From positions 186,001 to 250,000 of the forward strand of contig CAZUCO010000001.1 in the NCBI GenBank assembly GCA_964619585.1: a stretch of 64,000 nt of DNA. Direction: 5' to 3'. The stretch comes from JASLCR01 sp964619585. Its GTDB lineage: Bacteria > Patescibacteriota > Saccharimonadia > Saccharimonadales > Saccharimonadaceae. A model generated the notes under the pieces. The model saw nothing but the letters and a program-made list of their open reading frames with translations, was not told where the DNA came from and did no database searches. Position numbers and translations under genes: made by a program. Of the stretch, positions 26,434 through 35,847 are shown in pieces. Each line of letters begins with the position of its first letter. Position 1 is the stretch's first letter.

Positions 26434-26461
26434 TTGTATGTCAAATGCAAAGTAGTATAAT
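26434..26461 (+). promoter_or_regulatory. clpC promoter
   Basis: TTGTAT (26434-26439), 16-base spacer, TATAAT (26456-26461). Transcription would start around 26468, just before the AGGAGG at 26471. Confidence 0.75.
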
Positions 26462-26483
26462 AGATGTAATAGGAGGACCTTAC

Positions 26484-29132
26484 ATGAATGAACTTTGTGA
26501 CATATGTGGCATCAGACCAGTCACTCATCGAGTGCAAGTCACGCAGAATGGCCAGATGGCCGAACTAAATGTCTGTGACATTGACTACCAGAGGCTACGG
26601 CAACAAGCTGGCTCAAGTTCACCATTCGAGTCATTATTTTCTGGCAGTAACCCCTTCAATTCTTTTGAGCAAGCCTTTGCCCGCCCCGAGCGACAACAGG
26701 CTGCAGGCCTTGAAGCACTCTTGTCCGACACTGCCAAGGATATTATCCAAGAAGCCGGTAATGTGGCGCACGAGTTTGGCCGCAGAGAAGTAGATACTGA
26801 ACACTTGCTTTACGCCCTCGCTGACAACGACGTCGTTGCTGAAATCCTCAATCAATATAAGCTGAAACCGAGTGATATTAAGGGTTATATTGATGCTAAT
26901 GCGCCAAAAGGTAAGCAAACTACTACTGAAGATGAGATGGGTGTCAGCCCTCGTGTTAAAAGCGTACTTCAAAGCGCCTACCAAATTTCGCGCGAACTCG
27001 GCCACAGCTACATCGGTCCAGAGCACCTTTTGATTGCACTTGCCGCCGAGGCTGACGGCATGGCACACGAGGTGCTCGAAAAGTACGGCTTGAGTCCTGA
27101 AAGTCTCCGCGCCAAAACAACCAAAGTGGTTGGGCAAGGTGCTGAGGGTGGTAAGGTTGAAACTCAGACGAACACACCACAGCTCGATAAATATTCGCGC
27201 GACCTGACGCAGCTTGCCAAGGCTGGTAAACTTGACCCAGTAATTGGCCGAAACGATGAAATTCAAACGACTATCGAAATTTTAAGTCGCCGCACCAAAA
27301 ACAACCCATTGCTGATTGGTGAGCCAGGCGTCGGTAAAACTGCTATCGTCGAAGGCTTGGCGCAGCGAATTGAAGCAAAAGAAGTACCTGGGGTGCTTGA
27401 GGGTAAACGCGTCGTTGAACTTTCACTTATGAGTGTGATTGCTGGAGCCAAATATAAGGGTGAATTTGAGGAGCGTATTAAGGCTGTCATCGATGAGATC
27501 GTCGAGCACAAAGACGAGTTAATCGTGTTTGTGGACGAGGTGCACACTATAGTAGGTGCTGGTGGTGGCGGTTCTGAGGGCGGCATGGATGTCGGCAACA
27601 TCATGAAGCCGGCACTCGCCCGTGGCGAACTGCATCTTATCGGGGCAACAACCTTGAATGAATATCAAAAATATATCGAGAAGGATAGTGCTCTCGAGCG
27701 ACGGTTCCAGCCCGTTATGGTGCCAGAGCCGACGATTGAGCAAGCGATTGAGATCATTCGAGGCCTCCGCGACAGCTATGAAGCCCATCACAAAGTTAAG
27801 ATTGATGACTCAGCCGTCACTGCCGCCGTTTATTTGAGTGATCGTTATATTACATCTCGGTTCTTGCCTGATAAAGCCATTGACTTGCTTGACCAAGCGG
27901 CAGCTCGCGTACGCATTGCCAGCGATACACGCACAGCCGAAATTGCCAAATACGAAGATGATATTGCCCGTCTTTCGCGCGAAGAAGAGTCAGCTCGCAA
28001 TCACAAGAAAACCGATGAAGCCAAGAAACTGAAAAAAGAAATTGACACTCTGACAAAGCAAAAAGATGAGTTAATGGAAGCTTGGAAGCGCGAGAAAGGT
28101 GTTTCGACAGCCGTAGTCACTAGTGCTGACATCGCCCAGATTGTTAGCAAACTCACCGGCGTGCCGGTCACCGAGCTCACCGAAGAAGAGAAGCTAAAGC
28201 TTTTGACACTTGAAGATAAGCTTCACCAACGGGTTGTTGGTCAAAACGAAGCCGTTCAGGCAGTGAGCGACGCGGTTCGTTTGTCGCGTGCTGGACTGAC
28301 GCAGGGTTCTCGTCCAATCGCAAACTTCCTCTTCCTTGGCCCAACCGGTGTTGGTAAAACAGAGCTTGCTAAAGCCTTGGCTTGGTCAGTCTTTGGTGAT
28401 GAAGATGCTATGATTCGTATCGACATGAGCGAATATATGGAGCGCCATGCTGTTAGTCGTCTTGTCGGTGCGCCTCCAGGGTACGTCGGCTATGATGAGG
28501 GTGGCCAGCTCACTGAAGCAGTGCGCCGCCGCCCGTACAGCGTCATTTTGCTTGATGAAATAGAGAAAGCTCACCCAGATGTTTATAACATTCTGTTGCA
28601 AGTTTTTGACGATGGTCGGCTAACCGACGGTAAGGGTCGTGTAGTGGATTTTACGAACACGATTATTATTGCTACCAGCAACCTTGGTAGTGCCCAAATT
28701 ATCGAAAACGATAAAGCCACAGGCAAAGACAAGAAAGATAAAAAGGCGCTGAAAGCCGAGCTCATGGAAGTGCTGCGCGGCCATTTCCGTCCGGAGTTTA
28801 TTAACCGCATCGACGATATTATCGTTTTTGACAGTCTGAATAAAGACGAGATTAAAAACATCGTCCGTTTGCAGCTCGAAAAAGTCACCCAGCTACTTGC
28901 CGAAAAAGGTGTATCTATTACGTTTAGTGATGCACTAGTAGATGATCTTGCGAAGCGTGGGTACCAACCAGAATTTGGCGCCCGCGAACTACGCCGTCTC
29001 ATCAAAACCGACATCGAAAACTTGTTAGCTCGTAAACTGCTTGCGGGAGAGCTCAAAGAAGGTGCTAGTGTCACCGTTAATTACTCAGCCAACGATGGAG
29101 TAACTATTGATCAGGTAAAGTCACGCAAATAG
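26484..29132 (+). CDS. clpC: ClpC-type AAA+ unfoldase
   Basis: An 882-aa protein; AGGAGG seven bases before the ATG at 26484 fixes the start, and an upstream in-frame ATG at 26322 is not used. It begins with a finger C5-x2-C8 ... C31-x2-D34, where the last ligand would be Asp. Two Clp-N repeats follow (DTEHLLYAL and GPEHLLIAL), then AAA domain 1 (GEPGVGKT, about 278), a coiled middle region and AAA domain 2 (GPTGVGKT, about 618). ClpC unfolds proteins for ClpP and controls stress regulators. The upstream inverted repeat suggests stress control. Confidence 0.95.
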   Translation: MNELCDICGIRPVTHRVQVTQNGQMAELNVCDIDYQRLRQQAGSSSPFESLFSGSNPFNSFEQAFARPERQQAAGLEALLSDTAKDIIQEAGNVAHEFGRREVDTEHLLYALADNDVVAEILNQYKLKPSDIKGYIDANAPKGKQTTTEDEMGVSPRVKSVLQSAYQISRELGHSYIGPEHLLIALAAEADGMAHEVLEKYGLSPESLRAKTTKVVGQGAEGGKVETQTNTPQLDKYSRDLTQLAKAGKLDPVIGRNDEIQTTIEILSRRTKNNPLLIGEPGVGKTAIVEGLAQRIEAKEVPGVLEGKRVVELSLMSVIAGAKYKGEFEERIKAVIDEIVEHKDELIVFVDEVHTIVGAGGGGSEGGMDVGNIMKPALARGELHLIGATTLNEYQKYIEKDSALERRFQPVMVPEPTIEQAIEIIRGLRDSYEAHHKVKIDDSAVTAAVYLSDRYITSRFLPDKAIDLLDQAAARVRIASDTRTAEIAKYEDDIARLSREEESARNHKKTDEAKKLKKEIDTLTKQKDELMEAWKREKGVSTAVVTSADIAQIVSKLTGVPVTELTEEEKLKLLTLEDKLHQRVVGQNEAVQAVSDAVRLSRAGLTQGSRPIANFLFLGPTGVGKTELAKALAWSVFGDEDAMIRIDMSEYMERHAVSRLVGAPPGYVGYDEGGQLTEAVRRRPYSVILLDEIEKAHPDVYNILLQVFDDGRLTDGKGRVVDFTNTIIIATSNLGSAQIIENDKATGKDKKDKKALKAELMEVLRGHFRPEFINRIDDIIVFDSLNKDEIKNIVRLQLEKVTQLLAEKGVSITFSDALVDDLAKRGYQPEFGARELRRLIKTDIENLLARKLLAGELKEGASVTVNYSANDGVTIDQVKSRK

Positions 29133-29180
29133 TACTCTAAGAGGATCATATTACCATAAACCCCCTGAAGACTATTTAGC

Positions 29181-29218
29181 TCGCGGTACGTTTGATAATC
29201 ATCGTTCAGCCCCTGCTA
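29181..29218. repeat. 38-nt repeat, copy C
   Basis: Matches copy A at 27 of 38 positions without gaps; seven of the eleven differences fall on third positions of the minus-strand reading frame. No strong hairpin follows this copy. Confidence 0.6.
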
Positions 29219-29428
29219 TTTCTAATTGTGTATAAATTAATTTCCTTACTGAGCATCAGGATCCGAATATTACTTTTGAAGGACCACGCTTCACTATTTT
29301 TTCCTGCGCATGAAGCTTATCAGGCCCAGGGCCTTTCTATCAAAGCGGCGGCTAAATACTCCCTGCGGACTATTTTAGGCATTGACGTATCGATAGCCAG
29401 CCTATTTTCCTTTGGAAATTATATTACA

Positions 29429-29466
29429 CCACAATAGGTTCGGTAATCATCCTGAAGCCCCTGCCA
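29429..29466. repeat. 38-nt repeat, copy B
   Basis: 35 of 38 positions identical to copy A; two of the three differences are silent on the minus strand. A terminator hairpin follows 18 bases later. Confidence 0.75.
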
Positions 29467-29484
29467 AGCTTAAGCCGTCTGAAC

Positions 29485-29511
29485 AAAGTCTTCAATTTGG
29501 AGGCTTTTTGT
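29485..29511 (+). terminator. Terminator-like hairpin after repeat copy B
   Basis: AAAGTCTTC pairs with GGAGGCTTT (nine pairs, some G-U) around a 5-base loop; the T-run is TTTTT. It lies just upstream of the AAA ATPase gene. Confidence 0.6.
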
Positions 29512-29523
29512 TACTATAAGCAC

Positions 29524-30252
29524 ATGGAAGAAAATTATATTCGTCAGATAAGAGTTGATGATGTCGATACTTCTCAGTACCCGTTTACTATACCAGCCGT
29601 CCAGCAGATTGAAGATATTTTGTTTACTACACCTGTAACGTTCTTTGTCGGGGAGAACGGAACGGGCAAGTCAACGATTATAGAAGCGCTTGCCGTATCG
29701 GCTGGTTTTAGTGCCGAAGGTGGTACGAAGAACTACCACTATGACTCCATAAATTCCACGTCTTCGTTATGTGATCACATTACACTCATAAGAAATTATA
29801 AAAGAGAGCGCTATGGCTACTTCCTTCGTGCTGAAAGTTTCTATACGACAGCCAATTATGCTGATGCTGGGACATTCGACAAGGAGGGCAATCCTATTCC
29901 TATCTTCTTTGATGGTAAGCGAATTCACGAGCAGTCGCATGGTGAAGCCTTTCTTGCTATTGCAAAAGAATTTCGCCCGGGGCTATTCATATTTGATGAG
30001 CCCGAATCAGCGCTTTCCCCGAAGCGCCTACTTGTATTAATGTCGGTAGTACATAAACTTGCAGAAATGGGTTCCCAATTTATTATTGCGACCCATTCTC
30101 CTATACTTTTAGCCTTTCCTGGATCAAAGATATATCAACTTTCTAAGAGTGGAATCGAAGAAACCGACTACGACAATATTGAACATGTAAAGGTTACAAG
30201 GGAGTTTTTAAGTGACCCAAGCTTGTATCTTGAATCACTTGAAGACTTCTAA
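29524..30252 (+). CDS. AAA/ABC-type ATPase, single domain
   Basis: A 242-aa protein: Walker A GENGTGKST (about 43-51), Walker B FIFDEPESALSP (about 160) and H-switch ATHSP near residue 193. This is the compact single-domain ABC-like ATPase form (AAA_21-like) found as stand-alone proteins and as parts of toxin or defence pairs. The ATG at 29524 is chosen over an upstream TTG. The only GGAGG, 20 bases away, is part of the terminator stem. No partner gene is adjacent. Confidence 0.8.
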   Translation: MEENYIRQIRVDDVDTSQYPFTIPAVQQIEDILFTTPVTFFVGENGTGKSTIIEALAVSAGFSAEGGTKNYHYDSINSTSSLCDHITLIRNYKRERYGYFLRAESFYTTANYADAGTFDKEGNPIPIFFDGKRIHEQSHGEAFLAIAKEFRPGLFIFDEPESALSPKRLLVLMSVVHKLAEMGSQFIIATHSPILLAFPGSKIYQLSKSGIEETDYDNIEHVKVTREFLSDPSLYLESLEDF

Positions 30253-30376
30253 GCTCGTCTATGCGAGGGTACTGTCGATTACAAATTTTCTAAGTTTTGA
30301 CATTAATTTCACCTAATTAGTTAGCTCTACGCTATATACGAACCGCAGTGTATTATTGTTACAAGTGAAGTATTAA

Positions 30377-30934
30377 GTGACGACAGTAATAAGGGCAATG
30401 ATAAGTGGTCTAGAGCCATGCGACCAACTTGAAGCTGAGCATATTAACAATGCCATTAATTGGATTGACACCTCCCACGAAATCTTTCGCATCAAGAAAC
30501 CTGATACGCCACCTAAGCACCTAGTCGCATATTTTGTAGTGTACGACCATAGGGCTGATCTTCTCCTGCTCGTCCATCATACCAAGGCGAAAGCATGGCT
30601 TCCTGCTGGTGGGCATGTTGAACCAGGCGAGAACCCCCAATCAGCAGTGCTAAGGGAAGCTGCAGAAGAACTAAATATTACCGCTATTTTTACAAATGAG
30701 TTTGGTCCTCGGCCGTTATTCATCACCGTAAACGACACTAAAGGTGAGGACAGTCACACTGATGTAAGTTTATGGTTCATTATCGAAGGTGATTCCCGTG
30801 CGAGACTTGATTACGATTCGAGAGAGATACGCGACTACCGATGGCTCTCGCCGAAACAGATCTTGGCTACGGATATATCTGACCTCGATCCACATATGCA
30901 CAGATTTGTACAAAAATTTATGCGATCAAAATGA
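30377..30934 (+). CDS. Nudix hydrolase
   Basis: A 185-aa protein with the Nudix box GHVEPGENPQSAVLREAAEEL (about residues 78-98), complete for the metal-binding REAAEE core. Preceding WLPAGG is typical. Such enzymes hydrolyse nucleoside diphosphates linked to another group; the substrate cannot be told. Start is GTG at 30377 with no clear Shine-Dalgarno; an internal ATG at 30398 is an alternative. Confidence 0.85.
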   Translation: MTTVIRAMISGLEPCDQLEAEHINNAINWIDTSHEIFRIKKPDTPPKHLVAYFVVYDHRADLLLLVHHTKAKAWLPAGGHVEPGENPQSAVLREAAEELNITAIFTNEFGPRPLFITVNDTKGEDSHTDVSLWFIIEGDSRARLDYDSREIRDYRWLSPKQILATDISDLDPHMHRFVQKFMRSK

Positions 30935-30998
30935 TAACACGATAGTTATAGGCCGCACTCTCTGCTATACTAGTAATAGTCTAACGGAGGTGCAAAAC

Positions 30999-31649
30999 GT
31001 GGACGAGAACGAATCACTTGAGCAGGCCAATATACCTATAGATCCGCCTGCGCACCAAAGTCCCTATAGTCTTCTGCTTAGGCAGAGCCGCAAGATGGGT
31101 AGCTTTGCAACCCGCACATATGATGTCACACGCGAGTTTCTCAGAAAGGACGTACGTGACTTGTCTTCACGACGCCCAGAGTCTGTTGTGTTCGGAAAGA
31201 AAATCGACAAATCGGGAGTAAGTGTAGAGGAGGCAAAGCAAATCACAAAGCTCGTTAAGCGCTCCCATGAAGTACTTGCCGGTGCCCGTACAGTTATACT
31301 TCCTGTTAATCTTTTTCCTGATACAGTTATCGTCGATCGCACCAAGGTAACAATAACCAAACGTACTTTTTTTTGGACATCACAGGTCATTACAACTCGT
31401 ATCGAAGACATCTTAAGTGTCACATCAAACTTTGGCCCACTGTTTGGAAGTCTCACTATATCAACTCGTGTCATGAATTCGACCGACCACTATGAGATCA
31501 ACTTTTTTTGGCGTCGCGACGCTGAGTATCTGAAACGTATCATTCAAGGCTACGTCATTGCGCAGCACAATCAAATCGAGACAAAGCATCTATCTCGTCA
31601 GGAGCTCATCGAGACTCTGCTCGAACTGGGTCAAGACTCAACAATGTAG
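30999..31649 (+). CDS. Bacterial PH-like domain protein
   Basis: A 216-aa protein. The GTG at 30999 has GGAGG eight bases upstream, and an extended -10 TGCTATACT stands at 30963-30971, so this start is preferred to frames extending into the Nudix gene. Residues about 100-195 alternate strands (VIVDRTKVTITKRTFFW, IEDILSVTSNFG) like the bacterial PH domain. No membrane helix. Function unknown; it might bind membranes or other proteins. Confidence 0.65.
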   Translation: MDENESLEQANIPIDPPAHQSPYSLLLRQSRKMGSFATRTYDVTREFLRKDVRDLSSRRPESVVFGKKIDKSGVSVEEAKQITKLVKRSHEVLAGARTVILPVNLFPDTVIVDRTKVTITKRTFFWTSQVITTRIEDILSVTSNFGPLFGSLTISTRVMNSTDHYEINFFWRRDAEYLKRIIQGYVIAQHNQIETKHLSRQELIETLLELGQDSTM

Positions 31650-31690
31650 CGACCTGCCATTCTTTATAAGAATTTGATATACTTGTCTAT

Positions 31691-32248
31691 ATGAAATCAC
31701 TGAGCCTCACCAAGCCACATGCGATCATCATGGTCGGAATTCCAGGAAGTGGCAAAACATTTTTTGCAAGAAAGTTCTCTGAGACATTTAACGCTCCCCG
31801 TATTGCAATTGAAGATATTGCGCCTCATGCTGCCAATCACAAAGCAGCCGACAAGATTGCGCATACAGTCTTAGATGAGCTGGTAAAAACGGGCCTCTCG
31901 CTCGTAGTGGAGCTTGATAGCGCAACCCGAGCAAGCCGACGTGAGCTATCACAAAAACTTCGAGAAGCGGGCTATGTCCCGTTGCTTGTCTGGGTGCAAA
32001 TAGATCAACCAACAGCTAAGCAACGTTACGAGCGAACTACTTCAAAAGACAAGCCCGATTTCGATGGTCAAGTGCGACGATTCAGCCCTCCCCATAAGCA
32101 AGAAAATCCTACGGTGATTAGTGGTAAACATACCTATGCAACTCAGGCAAAGGTTGTTCTCAAGCGTCTTTCGGCTCCACGCGAGCAAGCAACACAGCAA
32201 TCGAGTGTTCCACCTCGCCCTGCTGGTCGTAGTATTACGGTAGGATAG
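31691..32248 (+). CDS. P-loop kinase-like protein (AAA_33 type)
   Basis: A 185-aa protein with Walker A VGIPGSGKTFFARKF (about residues 16-30), a VVELDSA motif and a lid Arg region. This is the layout of small zeta-toxin or polynucleotide-kinase-like phosphotransferases. The ATG lies seven bases after TATACT (preceded by TG), with no Shine-Dalgarno: probably leaderless. The Pro/Arg-rich tail is low complexity. Confidence 0.75.
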   Translation: MKSLSLTKPHAIIMVGIPGSGKTFFARKFSETFNAPRIAIEDIAPHAANHKAADKIAHTVLDELVKTGLSLVVELDSATRASRRELSQKLREAGYVPLLVWVQIDQPTAKQRYERTTSKDKPDFDGQVRRFSPPHKQENPTVISGKHTYATQAKVVLKRLSAPREQATQQSSVPPRPAGRSITVG

Positions 32249-32262
32249 GAAAGCATTCGCTT

Positions 32263-32949
32263 GTGTCGACATTTCATGATGATGAATTCGGCACAGTAAC
32301 TGTTCGTCGGCATCCCAAAAGCAGGTCTGTTCGACTAAGTATTGCACCGGGTGGCACGCTTCGCATATCTATGCCACCGTACGCACCGTTATTCCTCGCA
32401 AAGCGCCTTCTTAATAGCTCTCGTCATTCTATACGTAAAGAGCGACAAGTTAGCCAACCGACGTTGGCTGATGGCATGAGGCTTGGCAAAAGTCACACGC
32501 TGCGTATAGTAACAGGCGACCAGCTTTCGTGTGAACGACGGGGTCAGACAGTGCTACTCCAAGTGCCGCAAGACGTAACGCTTGATAGCCAGCGAGTAGC
32601 AGATGTCCTGACGCCAAAGGTAATTGATGCACTCCGTCGTGAAGCAAAAAGCTACCTCCCTAGACGCCTTGCGCATCTCGCAGATGCCCATGGTTTTAGC
32701 TACAGCACCGTTCGTTTCTCTCACGCCGGTACTCGATGGGGTAGCTGTAGCAGCAACGGCACTATCAGTCTCAATATTGCGCTCATGAAGCTTGAATTTG
32801 CTTTGATCGACTATGTCTTACTTCATGAGTTGAGCCACACAAGACACATGGACCACAGCAAGTCATTTTGGGATGAAGTAGAGGGATGTGATCCTGAGTA
32901 CAAAAATCACCGTCGTTTGCTCAAACTCCAGCACCCAACTGTATTTTAA
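32263..32949 (+). CDS. YgjP/SprT-like zinc metallopeptidase (DUF45)
   Basis: A 228-aa protein with the GTRWGSCSSNG signature and catalytic zinc motif LLHELSHTRHMDHS (HExxH near residue 187, third ligand His downstream). This is the M48-like YgjP/WLM family, commonly adjacent to DNA-processing genes, with largely unknown substrates. It begins at GTG 15 bases after the kinase stop, with only a weak AGGA, so it is probably co-transcribed with the kinase. Confidence 0.85.
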   Translation: MSTFHDDEFGTVTVRRHPKSRSVRLSIAPGGTLRISMPPYAPLFLAKRLLNSSRHSIRKERQVSQPTLADGMRLGKSHTLRIVTGDQLSCERRGQTVLLQVPQDVTLDSQRVADVLTPKVIDALRREAKSYLPRRLAHLADAHGFSYSTVRFSHAGTRWGSCSSNGTISLNIALMKLEFALIDYVLLHELSHTRHMDHSKSFWDEVEGCDPEYKNHRRLLKLQHPTVF

Positions 32950-32984
32950 TAAAACCATAAGCAAGACTGGTATAATAATCAGTA

Positions 32985-34631
32985 ATGGGTGGTGACTTCA
33001 GGTTTGAGCAGCGTACGCTCAACATTATGCGGATTATCGGGCTTCTGACACCGCTCTTCTTGCTGGGCTACGGCATCTTCATCATACTTAGTGTTGTTGC
33101 GTCAAAAAACTACATAAACGATATCATCTTCTGGAGCATCGTCATACCCTGGAATCTTCTTGGTCTTCACCAGTATGTATTTCCCGCACAGACGAAGCGT
33201 CATATGTTGATTAATATCACTCTCTATCATCTATTTGCCGTCCTCTATATACTACTTGTGTCAGGCTTCACCCTACCATTTTTAAGCGCCTGGGCACTAC
33301 TGTATCTAGCTAGCTACGTATACTTCGCAAATCTTGGCGTCGCATTTAGCGTCATCTGCTTCTTGATCATGATGGTTATTGATATCATTCTCTATCCAAG
33401 CCACTCGGTTGATGCACCATTTACAATCATGAGTTGTATCTCAACATTACTGGTTGGTGTAGCTGCAATCTCCCTTAACCGCATCAAAGAGTATGACCGC
33501 GAAGCAATCCTTCGCAGTAAGCGTAGCGAGCTACTACAGCGCGACCGAATAGCTACACTAGTGAATAATCTTGCCGATGCGATTATTAGCACCGACTCTG
33601 ACGGCTACATACAACTCTACAATGCAGCAGCCCTCGATCTACTCGACACCAACACTCAGCTTGATGGTCAGTTGTTGGATAGCGTGCTTGAGCTTCAGAC
33701 TTTAGGTGGTGAGTCACGTAAGCTTCTGCCACTGCTTCTGAAATCTCGCACAGTCACGATAGACGATAGCTTGGTTGCACACATTGGCGATGAGAGGCTC
33801 AGGCTTGAGATTACTTATTCTCCGATCCGTAGTACCTTTGCAGGTAGCACGGCAAGCTCACGTGATGACGGCTACGTGATTATTATTCGCGATATCACTA
33901 AGACAAAAAGTCTTGAGGAGGAGCGTGACGAGTTTATCAGTGTAGTAAGTCACGAGCTACGCACGCCAATCGCCATTACCGAGGGAGCTATCGACAATGC
34001 CCAGGTAGTTGCCAGGCGTGATGATACAGACAAGACGGCAATAACCAAGAATCTCGCACTTGCCCATGAGCAGATCATGTTTTTGTCACGGATGGTGAAT
34101 GATTTAAGTACGTTATCTCGCGCCGAAAGAAATGTTGCGGATACAGCCGAGGAGATCGATGTAGCGGAACTGGCTCATTCGCTACACACACAGTATAGTC
34201 CTGAAGCCACCAAGAAAGGGCTGACGCTTAATCTTTTGCTAGACCCGCATCTAGGGTCAGTCATGGCTAGTCGTCTGTATCTCCATGAGCTGTTGCAAAA
34301 CTTCATCACCAACGCGATCAAATACACCAAAGAGGGTAAGGTAGAGCTCATCATCACAACAAAAGGCCAGACTGTCACATTTGCTGTTCGCGACACGGGC
34401 ATTGGTATAAGTAAATCTGACCAGGCAAAGATATTCCAAAAGTTCTACCGCTCAGAGGACTATCGTACCCGAGAGACAGGCGGCACTGGCCTGGGCCTGT
34501 ATGTTGCGGTCAAGCTTGCTAAAAAGTTACAAACAACTATTGATGTAAAGAGTCGCCTTAACCATGGGTCTACCTTCAGCTTTTCCTTACCACTTATTGG
34601 CAGCAAAGCTCAATCAGATAAAGACAAATAA
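32985..34631 (+). CDS. Membrane sensor histidine kinase with PAS domain
   Basis: A 548-aa protein. Residues 1-170 form several membrane helices; a PAS-like domain lies at about 190-305. HisKA has the phosphoacceptor His323 in VVSHELRTP. The HATPase has N-box NFITNAIKY, G1 DTGIGIS and G2 GGTGLGLY. No response regulator is adjacent, so it is an orphan kinase here. An extended -10 TGGTATAAT ends eight bases before the ATG. The 3' end overlaps the convergent glycosyltransferase gene by 22 bases. Confidence 0.9.
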   Translation: MGGDFRFEQRTLNIMRIIGLLTPLFLLGYGIFIILSVVASKNYINDIIFWSIVIPWNLLGLHQYVFPAQTKRHMLINITLYHLFAVLYILLVSGFTLPFLSAWALLYLASYVYFANLGVAFSVICFLIMMVIDIILYPSHSVDAPFTIMSCISTLLVGVAAISLNRIKEYDREAILRSKRSELLQRDRIATLVNNLADAIISTDSDGYIQLYNAAALDLLDTNTQLDGQLLDSVLELQTLGGESRKLLPLLLKSRTVTIDDSLVAHIGDERLRLEITYSPIRSTFAGSTASSRDDGYVIIIRDITKTKSLEEERDEFISVVSHELRTPIAITEGAIDNAQVVARRDDTDKTAITKNLALAHEQIMFLSRMVNDLSTLSRAERNVADTAEEIDVAELAHSLHTQYSPEATKKGLTLNLLLDPHLGSVMASRLYLHELLQNFITNAIKYTKEGKVELIITTKGQTVTFAVRDTGIGISKSDQAKIFQKFYRSEDYRTRETGGTGLGLYVAVKLAKKLQTTIDVKSRLNHGSTFSFSLPLIGSKAQSDKDK

Positions 34632-35746
34632 GCATCGTTGACCGGTTGGGCAGAAACGGCTCGGCCTTTCCACATGGTGGTATGAGTACCATAGCGATAG
34701 ACGCTCAGTATAAGTAGCAAAAGTTCCTGCAGGGCAGTCCATGGCCATACGATTACACTTACAACCGTCACTTGGCGCCAGACTACCGAAAGATACTGAC
34801 CATATAGACCTGCGCCCAGTGATAGTACTACTGCGAGAGCAGTTATTGTCAGTAAGTCACCCTTCAATATCGCCATAACTATCAAAGTAGGCAGCGAAAG
34901 TGCCCATACGATTAACCACAGGGTAGTTATCAAGCCCTTTAGACCGGCTCTTCGGAACATCGGTGACATCAAGCGCTCGCTCGATTCAACTTGAGAGTGC
35001 CATCGTTTCTCGTACGCAAATCCCATGTGGTTTCCCGAAACTATTGTTGCTTGCTCCTTCATTGCCGTCGCAAAAAAACGCTCAGGCTGTACATCCAAAG
35101 CTACGCGGTTGAAACCGCTATAGCGTGATAGCAAGACATTCCGATCAATACACCATGCTACACCCGTTGCTCCGGGATAGTCAAAAAGAATATTCCATAG
35201 ATATCTTGCGTGTCCAAAAACAGCACTCTGACGGCCAGTGTCGTTACGGCTTGGGATGATCGATATCATCCTTTTGTCTTTTGCAGCAACTATAGTCATG
35301 AGGTTACGGATTGCAGATATCTCAAGCTTTGTATCAACATCACAAAACAATACATAGTCGCCACTTGCTTCGCGTGCAAGCGTATCGAGCGCATGATTCT
35401 TACCAAGCCAGCCAGATGGCAACTTCTTACCGGCTATAAAACGCACCCCAGCATGGGCAAATGACTTGATAAGTATCGATGTATTGTCTTCCGATTCATC
35501 ATCAAGAACAATGATCTCAAGCTTTGGATAATCACTCGCCAAGATACGTTCCAAGCAAACACTCAGCGCATGAGCCTCATTACGAGCGGGAATACAAACT
35601 GACACAGTTGGGAGAGCTTCAATCGCAATATCACTACTGTTCAATGAGTTTGCTATCAGTTTCTGCTTAAACCATCTGATTCGTAAGGAGACAACGAGAG
35701 CAGATACAGAAAACAGGCATGTGATAGCAATTGCAGTCATTTCCAT
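34610..35746 (-). CDS. Glycosyltransferase family 2 protein
   Basis: A 378-aa protein: an N-terminal membrane helix, then a GT-A domain (VSVCIPARNEA about residue 49, DDESEDNT, FCDVDTKLE as the DxD-type metal site), GWLGKNHAL, and three to four C-terminal helices. The arrangement resembles membrane GT2 enzymes that modify lipids or carotenoids (CruC/HpnB-like); the acceptor is unknown. TGCTACACT ends eight bases before the ATG on this strand. Confidence 0.85.
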   Translation of the reverse strand: MEMTAIAITCLFSVSALVVSLRIRWFKQKLIANSLNSSDIAIEALPTVSVCIPARNEAHALSVCLERILASDYPKLEIIVLDDESEDNTSILIKSFAHAGVRFIAGKKLPSGWLGKNHALDTLAREASGDYVLFCDVDTKLEISAIRNLMTIVAAKDKRMISIIPSRNDTGRQSAVFGHARYLWNILFDYPGATGVAWCIDRNVLLSRYSGFNRVALDVQPERFFATAMKEQATIVSGNHMGFAYEKRWHSQVESSERLMSPMFRRAGLKGLITTLWLIVWALSLPTLIVMAILKGDLLTITALAVVLSLGAGLYGQYLSVVWRQVTVVSVIVWPWTALQELLLLILSVYRYGTHTTMWKGRAVSAQPVNDAYLSLSD

Positions 35747-35800
35747 CTATTTGTAGTGTAGCATGCTTGACGATTTGTCATCAGTGAATTACACTAGTAC

Positions 35801-35830
35801 TTGACAGTCTGCCTGAGAGCAGACTATTTA
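35801..35830 (+). promoter_or_regulatory. secE-nusG promoter with palindromic spacer
   Basis: TTGACA (35801-35806), 18-base spacer and TATTTA (35825-35830). The spacer is filled by a perfect inverted repeat AGTCTGC/GCAGACT with a 6-base centre, a possible operator. Confidence 0.65.
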
Positions 35831-35847
35831 ATTTGGGAGATGCAGGA

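Larger units (their letters stand above)
29133..29523. other. Gene-poor region holding two repeat copies
   Basis: 391 bases without a convincing gene. They hold repeat copy C (29181), copy B (29429) and a terminator (29485). An 81-codon plus-strand frame at 29192-29437 runs through copy C and has no RBS; it may be residue of a decayed gene. No terminator was recognised directly after clpC. Confidence 0.5.

Noticed and set aside
29192..29437. 81-codon plus-strand frame after clpC
   Set aside because: It runs through repeat copy C into copy B, lacks an RBS and has skewed hydrophobic composition; at most a remnant.
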